From NCBI RefSeq assembly GCF_024139115.2, contig NC_085141.1:239745047-239809046 (forward strand): 64,000 nt of DNA. Direction: 5' to 3'. The notes under the pieces were generated by a model. It was not told the origin of the DNA, did not search any database, and worked only from the letters and a program-made list of their open reading frames with translations. The DNA is from Armigeres subalbatus (lineage: Eukaryota; Arthropoda; Insecta; Diptera; Culicidae). A program made the position numbers and the translations under genes. Shown one piece after another: positions 46,066-57,500 of the stretch; the stretch's first letter is position 1; the number at the start of each line of letters is the position of its first letter.

Positions 46066-47798
46066 TTAACCCTTTCAGGACGATTTATTTACATGGATTT
46101 AACGTACATGTTTGGGGTTCTCCACTCGATCTTGCCAGAACTTGTATAGAAAAAATCTTGCAAATCGGTCAACCCGTTCGCGAGTTAAGTCGTCAGGAAG
46201 AAAATCTCAACTCATTTTTATTAAATAGAGATTTCGTGGAAAAAAATATTTTTTTGTGAAAAAAAACATTTATTTTGTGAAAAAATTGTAATTGTTGTAT
46301 TATAAAATTTTGTATTTTTTTTTCGTGTAACATTTTGATTTCTTTATGGAAAACTCTTATTTCATAATTGCAATTTTTGCGTTTACAAGTGCTAATTTAT
46401 TATTGTTTTGTGGAAAATTTTCAACTGTTTATGGAAATTTTGCATTATTTGTAGTAATTCTATACTTGTTTAATGCTTATACACTGGATTTTGTTTTTAC
46501 GCGATTTACATTTTCTCAATTTTCCACTCATCCTAAATGTTTAACGTATATTAATTATCATGTGATTTTTCTTTGATTTATTCTGGATTTTTTGAAACAT
46601 ATTGCGAAGAGTTTGGTGGCAAATTGAAGTCACACGATCAAAAATACGAGCGAAAAAAAATCGTGTCAAAACAAAATCCTGTGTACACTAATTTCTTTAT
46701 TGGCAATTTTCTATTTTATTATGGAAAATTTCTATTTTTCTAGATTTTCAATCCAGAGCTGGCTTATCTCTCAAAATTTCTAATTCTTCATTGAAATTTT
46801 ATTTTGATTTCGACTCGTGGAAACCAATGATGCCATACTAAAAATATTTTCTCGGTCACTCTGATGGTTCTTTCGAATAATTTTCCAAGGAACTTCTATT
46901 CCACATCTCGAATATGCTTCAGTTAATGGTCCTTTCATAAGCGACTCATAGAGGAATGAATGTGTTATAGACCAATTATTATTTTGGAGTTCGGATCATT
47001 CGATTTATCAATAAATTGGTTATAAGAATGATGCATGATATAATATCCCAGTAGGTCTATTGGGTTGATATGACTTCAATTATTATTTATACAAGCTGCT
47101 GCAGACTTTTCAGGTTATACAAAACGTCCTGGAAGTCGTAATGTTTGAACTACTCAATCATTCAAGTCCGTGAACCCAGTGCTTCTAAGGCCCTACAAAA
47201 AAGTTTGCGAACAAACCTCATAGTCATTGTGCAACTTGATGTTGACTCAAGATAATTTTGGGTACCTTGTCTCTTGGATCTCATGTTAATGGAAATAAGA
47301 ATCATATGTTTATTGCATCGGATTGAGTATATACCGATGATGAGGACATTGCAAACGTCTTGATTGATCTGGTAGATATCGTGGGCTGAACTTGCGAGCA
47401 TTTTGGAGTTCCTTGAGCACCGCGTATTCCTGAATATTAATCACTGGATGACGTTCAGGATGACCCATCTTATCTGAGTGTTGAGAATGATTCAAACATT
47501 TAAACTTCATTTGTATGCTCTTAGAATCGAAATCTTCCCAAGGTTTCGGATATCTGAGTTTTCAGGGTCAGTCAAATTTGAGCTCCCATATGTTTTCTGT
47601 AAAGCCTAGTAACCCTAGATACTGCTCATACACTCAGAAATAAAATAAATTTAAAATAGATTTAAAGTTATACATTTATGGAATTTTTGAAAGTTATACG
47701 AATCATAGTTTAAATAGTATACTACGGATAATAATAATGTATACTATGATAGTATAGCGTTGATTTATTTACTTCTTGTATTGATTATGTTGATCAAG

Positions 47799-48266
47799 AT
47801 GGCACCGCAATTCAGCATAACCAGTTTGGTAAAAGAGCGAAAATTTTTCATTATTATTTTAGTTATTTTAACTGAGCCATTATGTTGCAGATAAAAATGT
47901 AAGTATATATTTAATTATGATGAACTCAGTCGTTATAAATATTTCGATATATTTCTCATTTTGCAGCATAACTTATTTCGCAGTGGTGATCATCAGAGCG
48001 ATCATGCTTCGGTCGGCCAAAACTTTGGTGTTTCTGGACAAAGTTTTTCTTGTTCATGGACACAGCCGACATGCTGTAGGGAATGTCACGCGAAACGCAC
48101 GACTTTTGCACTTCCACGCCCTGGAAGTACGGATATTTTTAGCACTTCAACTTATTGGCAGCCACCGTCAATCACCCGAGAACGGATCATACCACCGGAT
48201 CTGCATGAGCGCCAGAATGCAGCATATGATTCAAGTTTTCCCCAACATCAAATAGTGTTTGCTTGA
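47799..48266 (+). CDS. Candidate two-exon gene inside a TIR element, function unknown
   Basis: ATG at 47799 opens MAPQFSITSL, which ends at a GTAAAA donor (47829). A TTTTGCAG acceptor precedes 47967, after which the same phase gives HNLFRSGDHQSDHASVGQ, then SCSWTQPTCCRECHAKRT, and ends QIVFA at a TGA at 48264-48266. The joined product would be about 109 residues with a Cys cluster (C-x5-C-C-x2-C). An 8-base candidate microexon between AG and GTAAGT at 47891-47898 would switch the second exon into another open frame ending at 48255. I recognise no family. It could be element cargo, a captured host gene, or coincidence. Confidence 0.3.
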
Positions 48267-48295
48267 TACTGAAATTCGGAAGGCAGAAACCGGCG

Positions 48296-48487
48296 ATGGC
48301 AAGGCAATTCACACTTGCAGATTACTTAAACAAGCACCTGCTGATTCATGGCCAGCTGGTCAACATATTTATTACCTACAAACAACAGGCCCGGCTAATG
48401 GGCAACTATATCTTCGGGGACCATTCAGTAAATCGAGACGAAAGGTCACTGTCCCAGGTCACTGCCTTTTCCCATACCAAGGATTAG
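48296..48487 (+). CDS. Small unrecognised ORF (63 codons)
   Basis: ATG at 48296 opens MARQFTLADYLNKHLLIHGQ and closes at 48485-48487 after SQVTAFSHTKD. The first residues resemble the MAPQF start of the neighbouring candidate gene. It follows that gene by 29 bases, and an AATAAA lies about 100 bases downstream. No known domain. Confidence 0.25.
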   Translation: MARQFTLADYLNKHLLIHGQLVNIFITYKQQARLMGNYIFGDHSVNRDERSLSQVTAFSHTKD

Positions 48488-48588
48488 GAAGCACTCATCC
48501 AACGTAACCCAACTATGTAGTTTAAGTTTATATACAAACAATATAACGTCTAAGCATTAAAATCTGGAAAATTTTAAACAAATGTTTG

Positions 48589-48594
48589 AATAAA
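48589..48594 (+). terminator. AATAAA polyadenylation signal candidate
   Basis: AATAAA downstream of the two small frames, followed by a second AATAAA-like signal and an A-rich run near 48642. It would end a transcript from the TIR element. Confidence 0.35.
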
Positions 48595-49149
48595 CAAATA
48601 ATAAATGGTGTCTACAATTGTTTTTGTCATTCATATTAACAAAAAAAAAACAAACCAAAATTGAAATATTTCAACTGGAGGCGCCAGCAGTTGCTATGCT
48701 ATTTTGGTTTTTCGATAACTTATACTATGGTTCGTATAAATCAAAGTTATACTAAGTCAGATTTGTTGGCATTTAAACGAAGTTGGGGTCAACCAGGCGA
48801 ATAGTCAATTAGCATGACTTTAAATCTATTTAGTTTAAAAAAATTTCAGAGTGTAGTTCCGATATTCATCCCACGAAAAACAAAGCAATGAAAAGATATT
48901 TAATTTGTTTCTTATTTTTGTGGTATTTTCCAGCAGTGAGCACACATGTTAGCAAAAAAGCGACGAAATTGGTGCCACATTTCTTTGTTTCACGATGAGA
49001 TGAATATATGATCAGTGATATGGAAAACGGAGCATTTCCCCTAGATGAACATTTTTTCCGTAGAAAATGGTGGCCTAGCTCTCGTTTGTGATTTTAGAGA
49101 CAATCTGAAACGCTGGACATATATGACCCATCCGTTCTGAAAGGGTTGA

Positions 49150-50369
49150 GATTTGTTTTGGAATTCAATTTCAATAGTTATTAAAACACTTTTTTGCAAT
49201 TCCCGATTATAATATCTGGTTTACAGTTCGTCTTTAAGTGATAAAATGGCCTACTTTTCCATACCAATGAAATGGATGCTTTAATGAACATTATGCAACT
49301 CAAATGGGTTGCATAATATTCATTATAACACTCATTTGGGTGCTATAATAAAAAACCAACACCAGAACAGTTGTTACAGACTACATTTTGCTAAATTAGC
49401 TTGGGTAAGTGCTCAAATAGTGTATTCTATGCGCTCCGTAATAAATTAAATAGTTTGGCGGTCATGACAATCAAAATTTCCAAAGGCAAGTACATCTATC
49501 GCTTCACGGCTCATTGGACTTTGCAATGTGGCACGGTAACATGGAATCTGATTCTTCTCCGCAGCAACATAATTTATTGGCAAGAATGATCATGTGGAGA
49601 AAATTAGACTACAATTTTGAAACAGATTTATCAAATTAAAGTCCATTTTTCGCTTGATTTTTCGTCATTGCAAAAAATAGCGAGTTGCACATCGTTGCAA
49701 AACTCGATTTTTTAAGCACTCGTAGTATTTATCCAACTCGGCAAGCCTCGTTGGTTAAACGTACAACTCGGGCTGAAAAAATAATCTTTTTGCAACTTGT
49801 TGCACAAACTACTATTTTTTAACCTAGATTTTTTTAGGAATTGGAGTGTTTTTTTTCTGGACCACACAGCAAATAATTTTGAAAATTCAACGACGTGTAA
49901 AACTGCAGGTTACCCCATCAATCGAATTAACATTCGATATTCAATTAAATTTGATTGAATTTTACAAGCAAGCACCGTTTGAATTTATTTCGATTTAAAC
50001 GAATAGTGAGATCGATTGAATGTTACGTTTATTTGCATGCTCCAAATATGTGCATAAAAATACATTTAAAATCACAACATATTTTTATTTGTGCACTGTC
50101 ACTTTTTTCCATATCGCAGGAATCTCCTTAGTTCTTAGACCCTTTTATGATTTAAAAAGCATTTTATTTAGAATTTCATGTTGATTTTTTAAATGCAAGC
50201 TTATCTATGTCATAAACTTTTTCATACGCACTACTAGAATTTTGTGCATTTAGAACATTTGCATTATTAAATTTCTCGATCAGTTATCCTTATTATTCAA
50301 TATCATAAAAACTAGGCATCTTAAGCCTAAATTATTGCCTACATTTATTGCTTAGATTAATTTTAAATT
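49150..50369. other. Stretch without recognised gene
   Basis: A short hairpin (AACATTATGCAAC against GTTGCATAATATT) lies at 49288-49320. CAACTCG and GTTGCA motifs repeat at 49685-49800. No gene. Confidence 0.4.
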
Positions 50370-51407
50370 TCAAGATCTTTTTAATTTTCAGGAATATTTA
50401 TTCTGGAGTTGCAAGGGAAACCCTTCGGAATATTGACAAGAAATTCTTCGGAGTCTCCACGGAAAAATCTTTAAAATTCAACGACATTTTTTCCGAAATT
50501 CTGTGGAAGAGTTCCGAAAAATGTACGGTAGAAATTTTGAAGAACTAGAAGAAGGAGGATAAAATATGCAAATTTACGATGAAAATTCCAATAAACATCA
50601 AATTCCGAAGCATTTCCAGTATAAATCAGAAAAAAATCCAAAAAAATCCAGCTTACTTTTTTTACAGAATCTCTAAAGATTTTTTTCAAAATCCTGCGCA
50701 ACTTTAATGAATCTTCAAAGGAAATTCTTCTGAATTTCCAATGGATTTTTTTTTCGTTTTCCAAAAGAAATTCTTAGAAATTTTCAGCAGTTTTTTAATT
50801 TCCAAATGAAATTATTCGGAATATGCCAAAATAATTCCGATGGAAATTTCAAAGATTTTCCAGTAGAAAATCGAAAAAAAATTCATCTGAAACACCAATA
50901 ATAAATTTCCCGAAGAAATTCCGATGGTTTTACAAGTGGAAATAACGAACCAACTGTACTTTTGTAGTATTTGTAAAGGTTGTACTTTTGAAGCATTTCC
51001 AGTAGGAATTCCTTAAAAAATAAATTAATAAAATAAGATTTTCTGATTAATTAGGTTATTTTCTGTGAAAATTCCTTAAAATTCCTGAATCATTTCCAGT
51101 GCATCTTTGCATGGTAAAGATTTAAAGCAATGTTTAGCTGAACCTACAAAGAAATGACTTCCCGAAGAAGAATGAATTCCCGATGAAATTTTGGAAGAAT
51201 TCATGGTGCAAATTTAAAAAAAACATGAACCTTGAGTATTCTAAAGATTTATTCTTTGAAAATCCAAAGAATTTTTGTAGATAATCCATAGACTATTCCG
51301 TGGAAATTCTAAATAATGCCTCGAATAAAAAAAATCTTGGAAAATTAAAAAAAAAATGATAGAATTCACAAAGAGCGTAAAAAAGTATTCCGAAAAATTT
51401 TCATTTC

Positions 51408-51662
51408 AAGCTCTATCTGGAATAAGGGCGAATGTCGCAAGAGACGATTCTCTTCGTCGACTTCCCCTCTTTTAAATAAAAGTGACAAGCCGCTGAATTC
51501 TTTGTGGTTTATCACCTCAGAACGATAGAAAACAATGCAAACTTGCATTCTGAGGTGATAAATTGCAAAGAAATCCTGTGCTTGTCACTTTTATTCAAAT
51601 GAGGGGAAGTCGACGAAGAGAATTCTCTCTTGCGACATTCGCTCTTTTACCAGATAGAGCTT
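51408..51662. mobile_element. 255-bp fold-back MITE
   Basis: Nearly the whole element is two inverted arms of about 120 bp. The left starts AAGCTCTATCTGG and includes GACTTCCCCTC and TTATCACCTCAGAA. The right mirrors these, with about 25 bases between arms. Confidence 0.92.
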
Positions 51663-51884
51663 GATTTCAAAATTCCAAATTTGAAAAAAAATCCAAAAAC
51701 AAAAAAATTAACGGAAATATACAAGTGTTTCATGTGGCATTAGCTGTTTAATATCTCTTGGAAATTCAGAAGATTTTTTCTTGAAAAATGTAGAAGTCTT
51801 CTTCTTTTTCTAGGGCTCCATATTCCAACTGGAAGTTGGTGTGCTTTTCAACTTAGTATATTCTGTTAGCATTTCCTAAGTTAT

Positions 51885-52052
51885 AAATTGAAAGCTTTTA
51901 TATGCCAGCCATTGCACGATTATATATCTTGTGTAGCAAGTACGATGGATACACTATACCTAGGGTGTCGAGAATGTTTCCTACCCGAAAACATTCTAGA
52001 CAGGATCGAGAATCGAACTCAATCCTACGCCTTTGCTCGCAATGCTAACTGG
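51885..52052 (-). mobile_element. tRNA-derived SINE of a second family, copy B
   Basis: Matches copy A (42975-43148). On the minus strand it has AGTTAGCATTGCGAGCAAAG, then GAGTTCGATTCTCGATC, then GTGCAATGGCTGGCAT. The two copies differ at many positions, so the family is old. Confidence 0.65.
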
Positions 52053-52560
52053 AGACTGAACATTTTGAAGTGCACTCCTTAAAATGATCGAAAAACTTCT
52101 TTTGGAAATGAAGAAGAATTTCTGATGAAGATTCGGAAGAACTTGTCGAAGAAATTCATTAGAATGTAAAAAAAATATGAAAATATGAACATTTTTTTCC
52201 ACCGAAAATTATATGTATTTCCCACGGTACTGTTTTCAATTTTCAGACAGAATTCACATGGATTTTTTTTCGGAGTTTTATGGAAATTTTTACGGAATTT
52301 ACACTGGAGATGTTTTGTTTTTATTTCATTAACAATTTGTAGCAAAATTTCCAAGCAAAATTTTTCAGAGAGAATTGTTCAAAAATCATACTGCTTGCCA
52401 GCATTTTATCGGAATTGTATAAAGTAATGTCAAAGTTTTTACAGGAAATTTCTTTACTGGATTTTTCCTGAATATCCACAAGAAATTCTTTTGAAGTTTT
52501 TTTTCTTAAGATTTTTTCTTGGATTATTGTAAAAACCTGAACATTTTTTTTAAATTGTAG

Positions 52561-53047
52561 CTGCAGTCCGCTAATGCAAAAGTGTCGGCGGCGTAATGCC
52601 AAAAACCATCTGCGATATTTTTCTATTTTTCCTTCCCAATTTTTTTTTTGTGGAAATTGAGACTGAATCACAACTTGTTTTTTCGTTTATTTTTTTATGG
52701 AAATAGGATCTAAGGCTAACATGGTCAAATAATGCAGATTTGCACCGACGCTGCGTTACCGGTTTTTCTCGATGCACATCTACGTCTTTTAAACGCTTAA
52801 GTTGAAAAGACGCTTAACTAATTTTATTGTCGCAGTCGATTATTTAACTTAATTAAAGTCAACTTTCCCAAAGAAACCATTTTTTTTACGCTTCTAACTA
52901 TTACAAAAATCGAAAACAAAAAATCAAAAAAGTGCTGCAGTGTGAACCGGCCTGAACAATGAGATTGATGCTCTCTCAAAATCTGGCAAATATCAGTCCA
53001 AAATTAGATTTCAGCGCTTTTCTTATTTTTTTTTTTAATTTTGGTTG
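52561..53047. other. Stretch without recognised gene
   Basis: AT-rich; nothing recognised. Confidence 0.4.
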
Positions 53048-53077
53048 TTTACTATAGAAGCGACAAAACATAAAGTT

Positions 53078-53635
53078 AGTTAGTTCAGTGCGAGTTGGCT
53101 CTTGTTTCGGACAGCAGAACGATCGCGCGATTTGCCAAAATTGTGTGTTCTGCATTGCGCGGTCGGTAATAAAGTTAATTAGTTCAGTGCGAGTTGGCTC
53201 TTGTTTCGGACGGCAGAACGATCGCGCGATTTGCCGGAATTTTGTGTTTTGTTTTTCCTTAGGACGGTTCGTAAGTAAATTGATGAATATATTTTATTAT
53301 TTCTACAGCATATACTGTTATTGACAAACGCTCTATATTGTCGAATAGAGCTCCCTATTATTCACCTTTCCCACTAACACAAATTTTCCTTCCCGAGACA
53401 TCTATGAAGGTAGTATGGGTTCCCTACATCTTCACTAGTAGATGTTGAACTAACATTCCTTCCCTTCCTTCCGTGATTGTAAGGACGTGGCCAGGTATAC
53501 AACTGCTACTGTATAGGAAAAGGTGCTAATCCCAAGTACCAATTTGCGACAATATACAGTAGATTGCTCAATTGAGCATTGTATAGCCACCCACGATTTG
53601 TACAATCACATATGCTATGCTATGCTATGCTATGC
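53078..53635 (+). mobile_element. Short retroposon with tandem 5' module and (TATGC)n tail
   Basis: It is flanked by a 23-bp target-site duplication that starts TTTACTATAGAAGCGAC and ends AAAACA (53048-53070, 53636-53658). The first bases after the left duplication may also belong to the element. The 5' part repeats a roughly 95-bp module twice: TTAGTTCAGTGCGAGTTGGC, CTTGTTTCGGACxGCAG, CGATCGCGCGATTTGCC. The 3' end is four TATGC units. A TCAGT initiator motif opens each module. It is probably an internally deleted LINE or a LINE-mobilised RNA gene. Confidence 0.8.
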
Positions 53636-53665
53636 TTTACTATAGAAGCGACAAAACAGAAAGTT

Positions 53666-54087
53666 TTTTGAAAAGTTTACCTGTATTAGTCGGATAAACG
53701 AAAATGTTAACGTTGGAGTTAGAAACCAATACGAAATGTTGACGCGAAAGGCCAAATTAACATTTTATGTTCCGTAATAATCAATTTTGGAGGCTTCCGA
53801 AGCTCGTGTTTTCATTCCAGACCAGTATCTTTCAATCTGCCGCAATTCTGGTGATATCGGGGTCAAAGGCAAAAAATTGGATTACTAACATCTTTTTACA
53901 AGATGTGGAATATGGAGGTGAATGCGCAAGATTTATTTTCACACGTCCTGTTCCTTCGGCTGTATTTTCGAAACTACTGGAATAACACATGCTGAAGCCG
54001 TCTTTCACAAAATTTCGTTGTAATCAGCCCAGTAGGTGAAATGTTATCGACTTTTGAAAGTGGTGCAATTTGATTCCGTACACCCTT
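53666..54087. other. Stretch without recognised gene
   Basis: A 72-codon frame at 53767-53985 shows no domain. Nothing else. Confidence 0.4.
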
Positions 54088-54249
54088 TAGATAAAGATTG
54101 TCGCTTCGGTTCCCTTTGTTCTGCTGTCCGGAACATGTTGGGTATCAAGCTGTCAAATCGTATGGATTTTCCTTCTTTGACATTTAGCTCCCCTATCCTC
54201 GCCAGCAAAAGATGTTCCGGACAGCGACGACAGCGACAATCTTTATCTA
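54088..54249. mobile_element. 162-bp inverted-repeat MITE
   Basis: The left end TAGATAAAGATTGTCGCT and the reversed right end match exactly for 18 bases. Further in, CTGTCCGGAACATGTTGG pairs with the reversed right arm containing CTGTCCGGAACAT. Confidence 0.8.
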
Positions 54250-54558
54250 GTAACTAAAATATCTTTTGTTAACATGCATACAAATAACAATCGTTATTTG
54301 AGCAGTTAGGTCGTTTAAGTCTGGGAGGGTAAATATGGCCTTACTTGAAACGCTAGAAATTCATATTTTAATCCTCAAACGTGACCATTTTGTACGAAAA
54401 ACAATAATGGCGTTATAATTATGTTCAATGGTGATGCCATATTAAAATAAAAATGATGATATTTCTTTGTCGGAAAACTCATAAGGCTTGCAGCTGAACG
54501 ATTCCAAGCAACAGCATCAAAATTTAAGAAAATTTTTAATTCATGATTTTCTATTGAG

Positions 54559-57500
54559 TTGAAACTTTGCACAGTTTTTCAATTTCATCTAAATCGTCAT
54601 TTTTCGATATCAAATCTTCATATTGAGTCACGACTAACTTTTCAAAAGGGTGTATGTGAAAATGGTTCAAAAATATTTAAAAAGCTGCACAGCAAAAACG
54701 GAATGTTCGATTGTTATGATTTTTTCAGCAAAGTTAGACAACTAAATGGTGATTCTTAAGAAAATTTGCACAGTAAAAAAATTTTTTTGCCTTTAAAAAT
54801 ATCATTTTTGTCACAAAAACTCAAATATCTCAAAACCCTATCTTTTTCGAACGTAATTTTTAGGAAAACGGTCCATTATATTAGCTATCTACCATAAAAT
54901 TTGGTGATGGTAAACTAATAAACAAAAAGTTATGACATTTCAAACATTTCACAATTTTCACATATAGTAAACAAAATAAAATTTCCGTGTATTTTTTTTT
55001 TCAAGAATCGCAGTTTGATGCTGATTTTATTGTTAAGGGCCTTGCGTGAGTTAAACAAGTTGTTTGTATGATATTCCATATTTATGTATTCATCGATATT
55101 ATGTATATTATATGTATAAATATTATATGTATAAATAAATAAAATGAATTAATATTATCCTAAGTATTAAATTAAATGTGGCAGTTACACAATGTTGTTA
55201 TAGAAACTCTAAGAGTTTTGGGTTTGAATTTTGGTATGGGTTATGATATCATGAAAACAGTTTATTAATACTTATTTTTTATTTATTTTTATTCAAATTT
55301 TTAAAATATCGAACACTTTTGAATTATTATCAGCACAGTTTGAGTATAGTTTTGCTTTAATTTTATTTTCCGACAATGGAATGAAACAGTGAAATTTTGG
55401 GTTCCTTGGATCGTTTTCGCGTTATTAAATTGCTCGCTGAGCTCTGAAGCCTTTATTTCGTACTCTTCAGTAGTAGTAAAACAAAATGATAATTTGGTTA
55501 AATCTTTTCTTTTCTACGATTTGCCCAATCAAAAGTTCTTTCGCAGTTTTAATTGGATGCTCACGTTCTTTGGCTAAACTTGCTCTTGTGGCCATGCGCT
55601 TTATTGTTCCTCCAATAGCATCACAAGGACCTTTGCCATGTGATGTAGCAAAAAATGCCATTCTGCATCAATTCCGTACATTGATTTAAATTGACATAGG
55701 CTCGAAAAATTCTTACGATTTGTGTACTGCGACGCTGCTCCATCAGACATGAAATATATCTTTTGACTTCTTTATGCTTATCAACGCGTAAAAGTTAATC
55801 ATTTTTCAATGAACAAGTTTACGGATACTGAATCGTGTCTTAAATCTTCGGAAATTATAATAAAACTTAAGTGTTCAATTTGCGTACTTCCATTAAAATA
55901 AATAACGAATGGATGAATTGTAGCTTGTTGTACGTTCCAGTGATGGGACTGCACTTCATCTTGCAATACAAAGCTGTAATTTTCAGAAAAATCACAAATG
56001 ACTAAAAATTCACCATTTTGTAATGTATTTTTCGTATTTTTTAAAAAGCTGGATTGTTCTGTTTTAATGAAATCGTGAGAGATTAAACTTTCTAATTTCA
56101 AGCAAAAATATGACACAAACTCATCTACAGGTTTTACAATAGTTTCTATGTCACACCTATCCGTGGTCACCCATTGCTCAAATGATAACTGATCAATATA
56201 TTTTTCTTCAAACTCAGCGAATAAAGTATTTTCCAATGATGAAGAATCTGGACAATCCGAACAAGATCGTAGATAGCAATTTGATGTTGTATTTTCACAC
56301 AAAAGACTACCAGTTAACATTTTAATATCCTTTGTTAAATTGATTCTTTTCAAACTATGTAAAATAAGATTAATATTCTCATGGGTTGTGCACACACACA
56401 TTATGTGTTCCTGAATTGGAAAGAAGCTTACATTGCCTTGGCCGAAGGCTTGCAAATGAGGAAAACCTATTTTAATATTATCGTGAATTTCCTTGAAGCG
56501 TGTGTACGCTTCTTTCAAAGTCGTCATCATTAATCGTTTTTGGATTGCTTGACGCTTTCCATCTTTTTACTGATACATAATCTTTTGACCAGGCATAGCT
56601 CGACTTACTTCATCATCTTCAAAATATTGAACTACTATTTCTTTTGTCTCATCTGTTAATGCAGTACTAGACCTAGTATTTTTGGTTGAAAGACAGTTAT
56701 TCTTCAATTGTTTTGCCTCTTTTACTGTATTTCTATTGGTTTTGAACTCATCAATGGCATCCTGAATAGACCACGAACTTGGCAGCATCGACAAAATCAA
56801 TAATTTTTCTTTCCTTGTCGTGGCTGCATTCGAGAACCTTTCCTTCATATTTATAATTACCTCATCGTAGTCTGTATTTTCCACATCATCAGGTCCTAAT
56901 TTGAAGAGGTTTCTTCGTACAGCTTCGTTTATTTCACGGTATTTTTCTCCGGGTAATAAACGTAGTCCATCTTACTCCATTTAATCGGAGTCACTTTTAT
57001 CCCAGCTATGCCCTCGTTAAAGCGTTCGATGTTGACCTTTTGGATACACCCATCTTCCGATTGATTTGTTGAAACAGATTTCGCTGATGGTACGGTGGCA
57101 AGGCTCTCAGCACTTAATACTTCTGGTAATTCCTCAGTTGTTGTCGATACATCTGGCAATTCCTCAGTTGCTGTCGTTTTCGAACTTCCTTCTTTTGTCA
57201 ACGTTTAGACGGCAGGACGTGCAAATGCGTAAATTTGTATTCAATGTGGACATTGGAGCATAACCAGTCGCTTTCAGTTTATCTATGGTGCTTTCGGTGA
57301 GATTTCGTAACTCTTTTGAACACTTTTTTCCATCAAACGGCCTACAACAGTTGAGAAAGCGGCTACTCATGTTGTTCGTAATATTTCAATAAACAAAATC
57401 ACTTTTAAGTTTTTACTGACCAGTTTGGTGTCATTTGCTTGACTGAAGAAAAAAATTACTATAAGATCTTTAACAACCTTAGTAGTAGTAATTTTTTTGC

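Larger units (their letters stand above)
47629..48855. mobile_element. 1.2-kb TIR element enclosing a possible gene
   Basis: The left end is TACACTCAGAAATAAAATAA, then AAATAGATTTAAAGTTA. The right end reversed is TACACTCTGAAATTTTTTTA, then AAATAGATTTAAAGTCA. A second inverted pair lies further in: ACGAATCATAGT near 47700 and ACTATGGTTCGT near 48725. It contains the frames at 47799-48266 and 48296-48487. TSD unclear. Confidence 0.7.
46070..49145. mobile_element. 3.1-kb segment with piggyBac-like ends
   Basis: The left end is CCCTTTCAGGACG preceded by TTAA (46066-46069). The right end reversed is CCCTTTCAGAACG, flanked by TTGA (49146-49149), which may be a mutated TTAA. TTAA duplications and CCC-starting TIRs are the piggyBac pattern. 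The TIR is only 13 bp, and the distance allows chance pairing of two unrelated MITE ends. No transposase was recognised. Confidence 0.4.
50370..52560. repeat. Degenerate GAAATTC-rich minisatellite-like region
   Basis: Variants of (T)CCGAAGAAATTCCxATGGAAATTT recur irregularly, for example near 50410, 50715, 50870, 51175, 52110 and 52450. They are interrupted by a fold-back MITE and a SINE. Frames on both strands are rich in F, K, N and S and are repeat artefacts. Confidence 0.6.
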
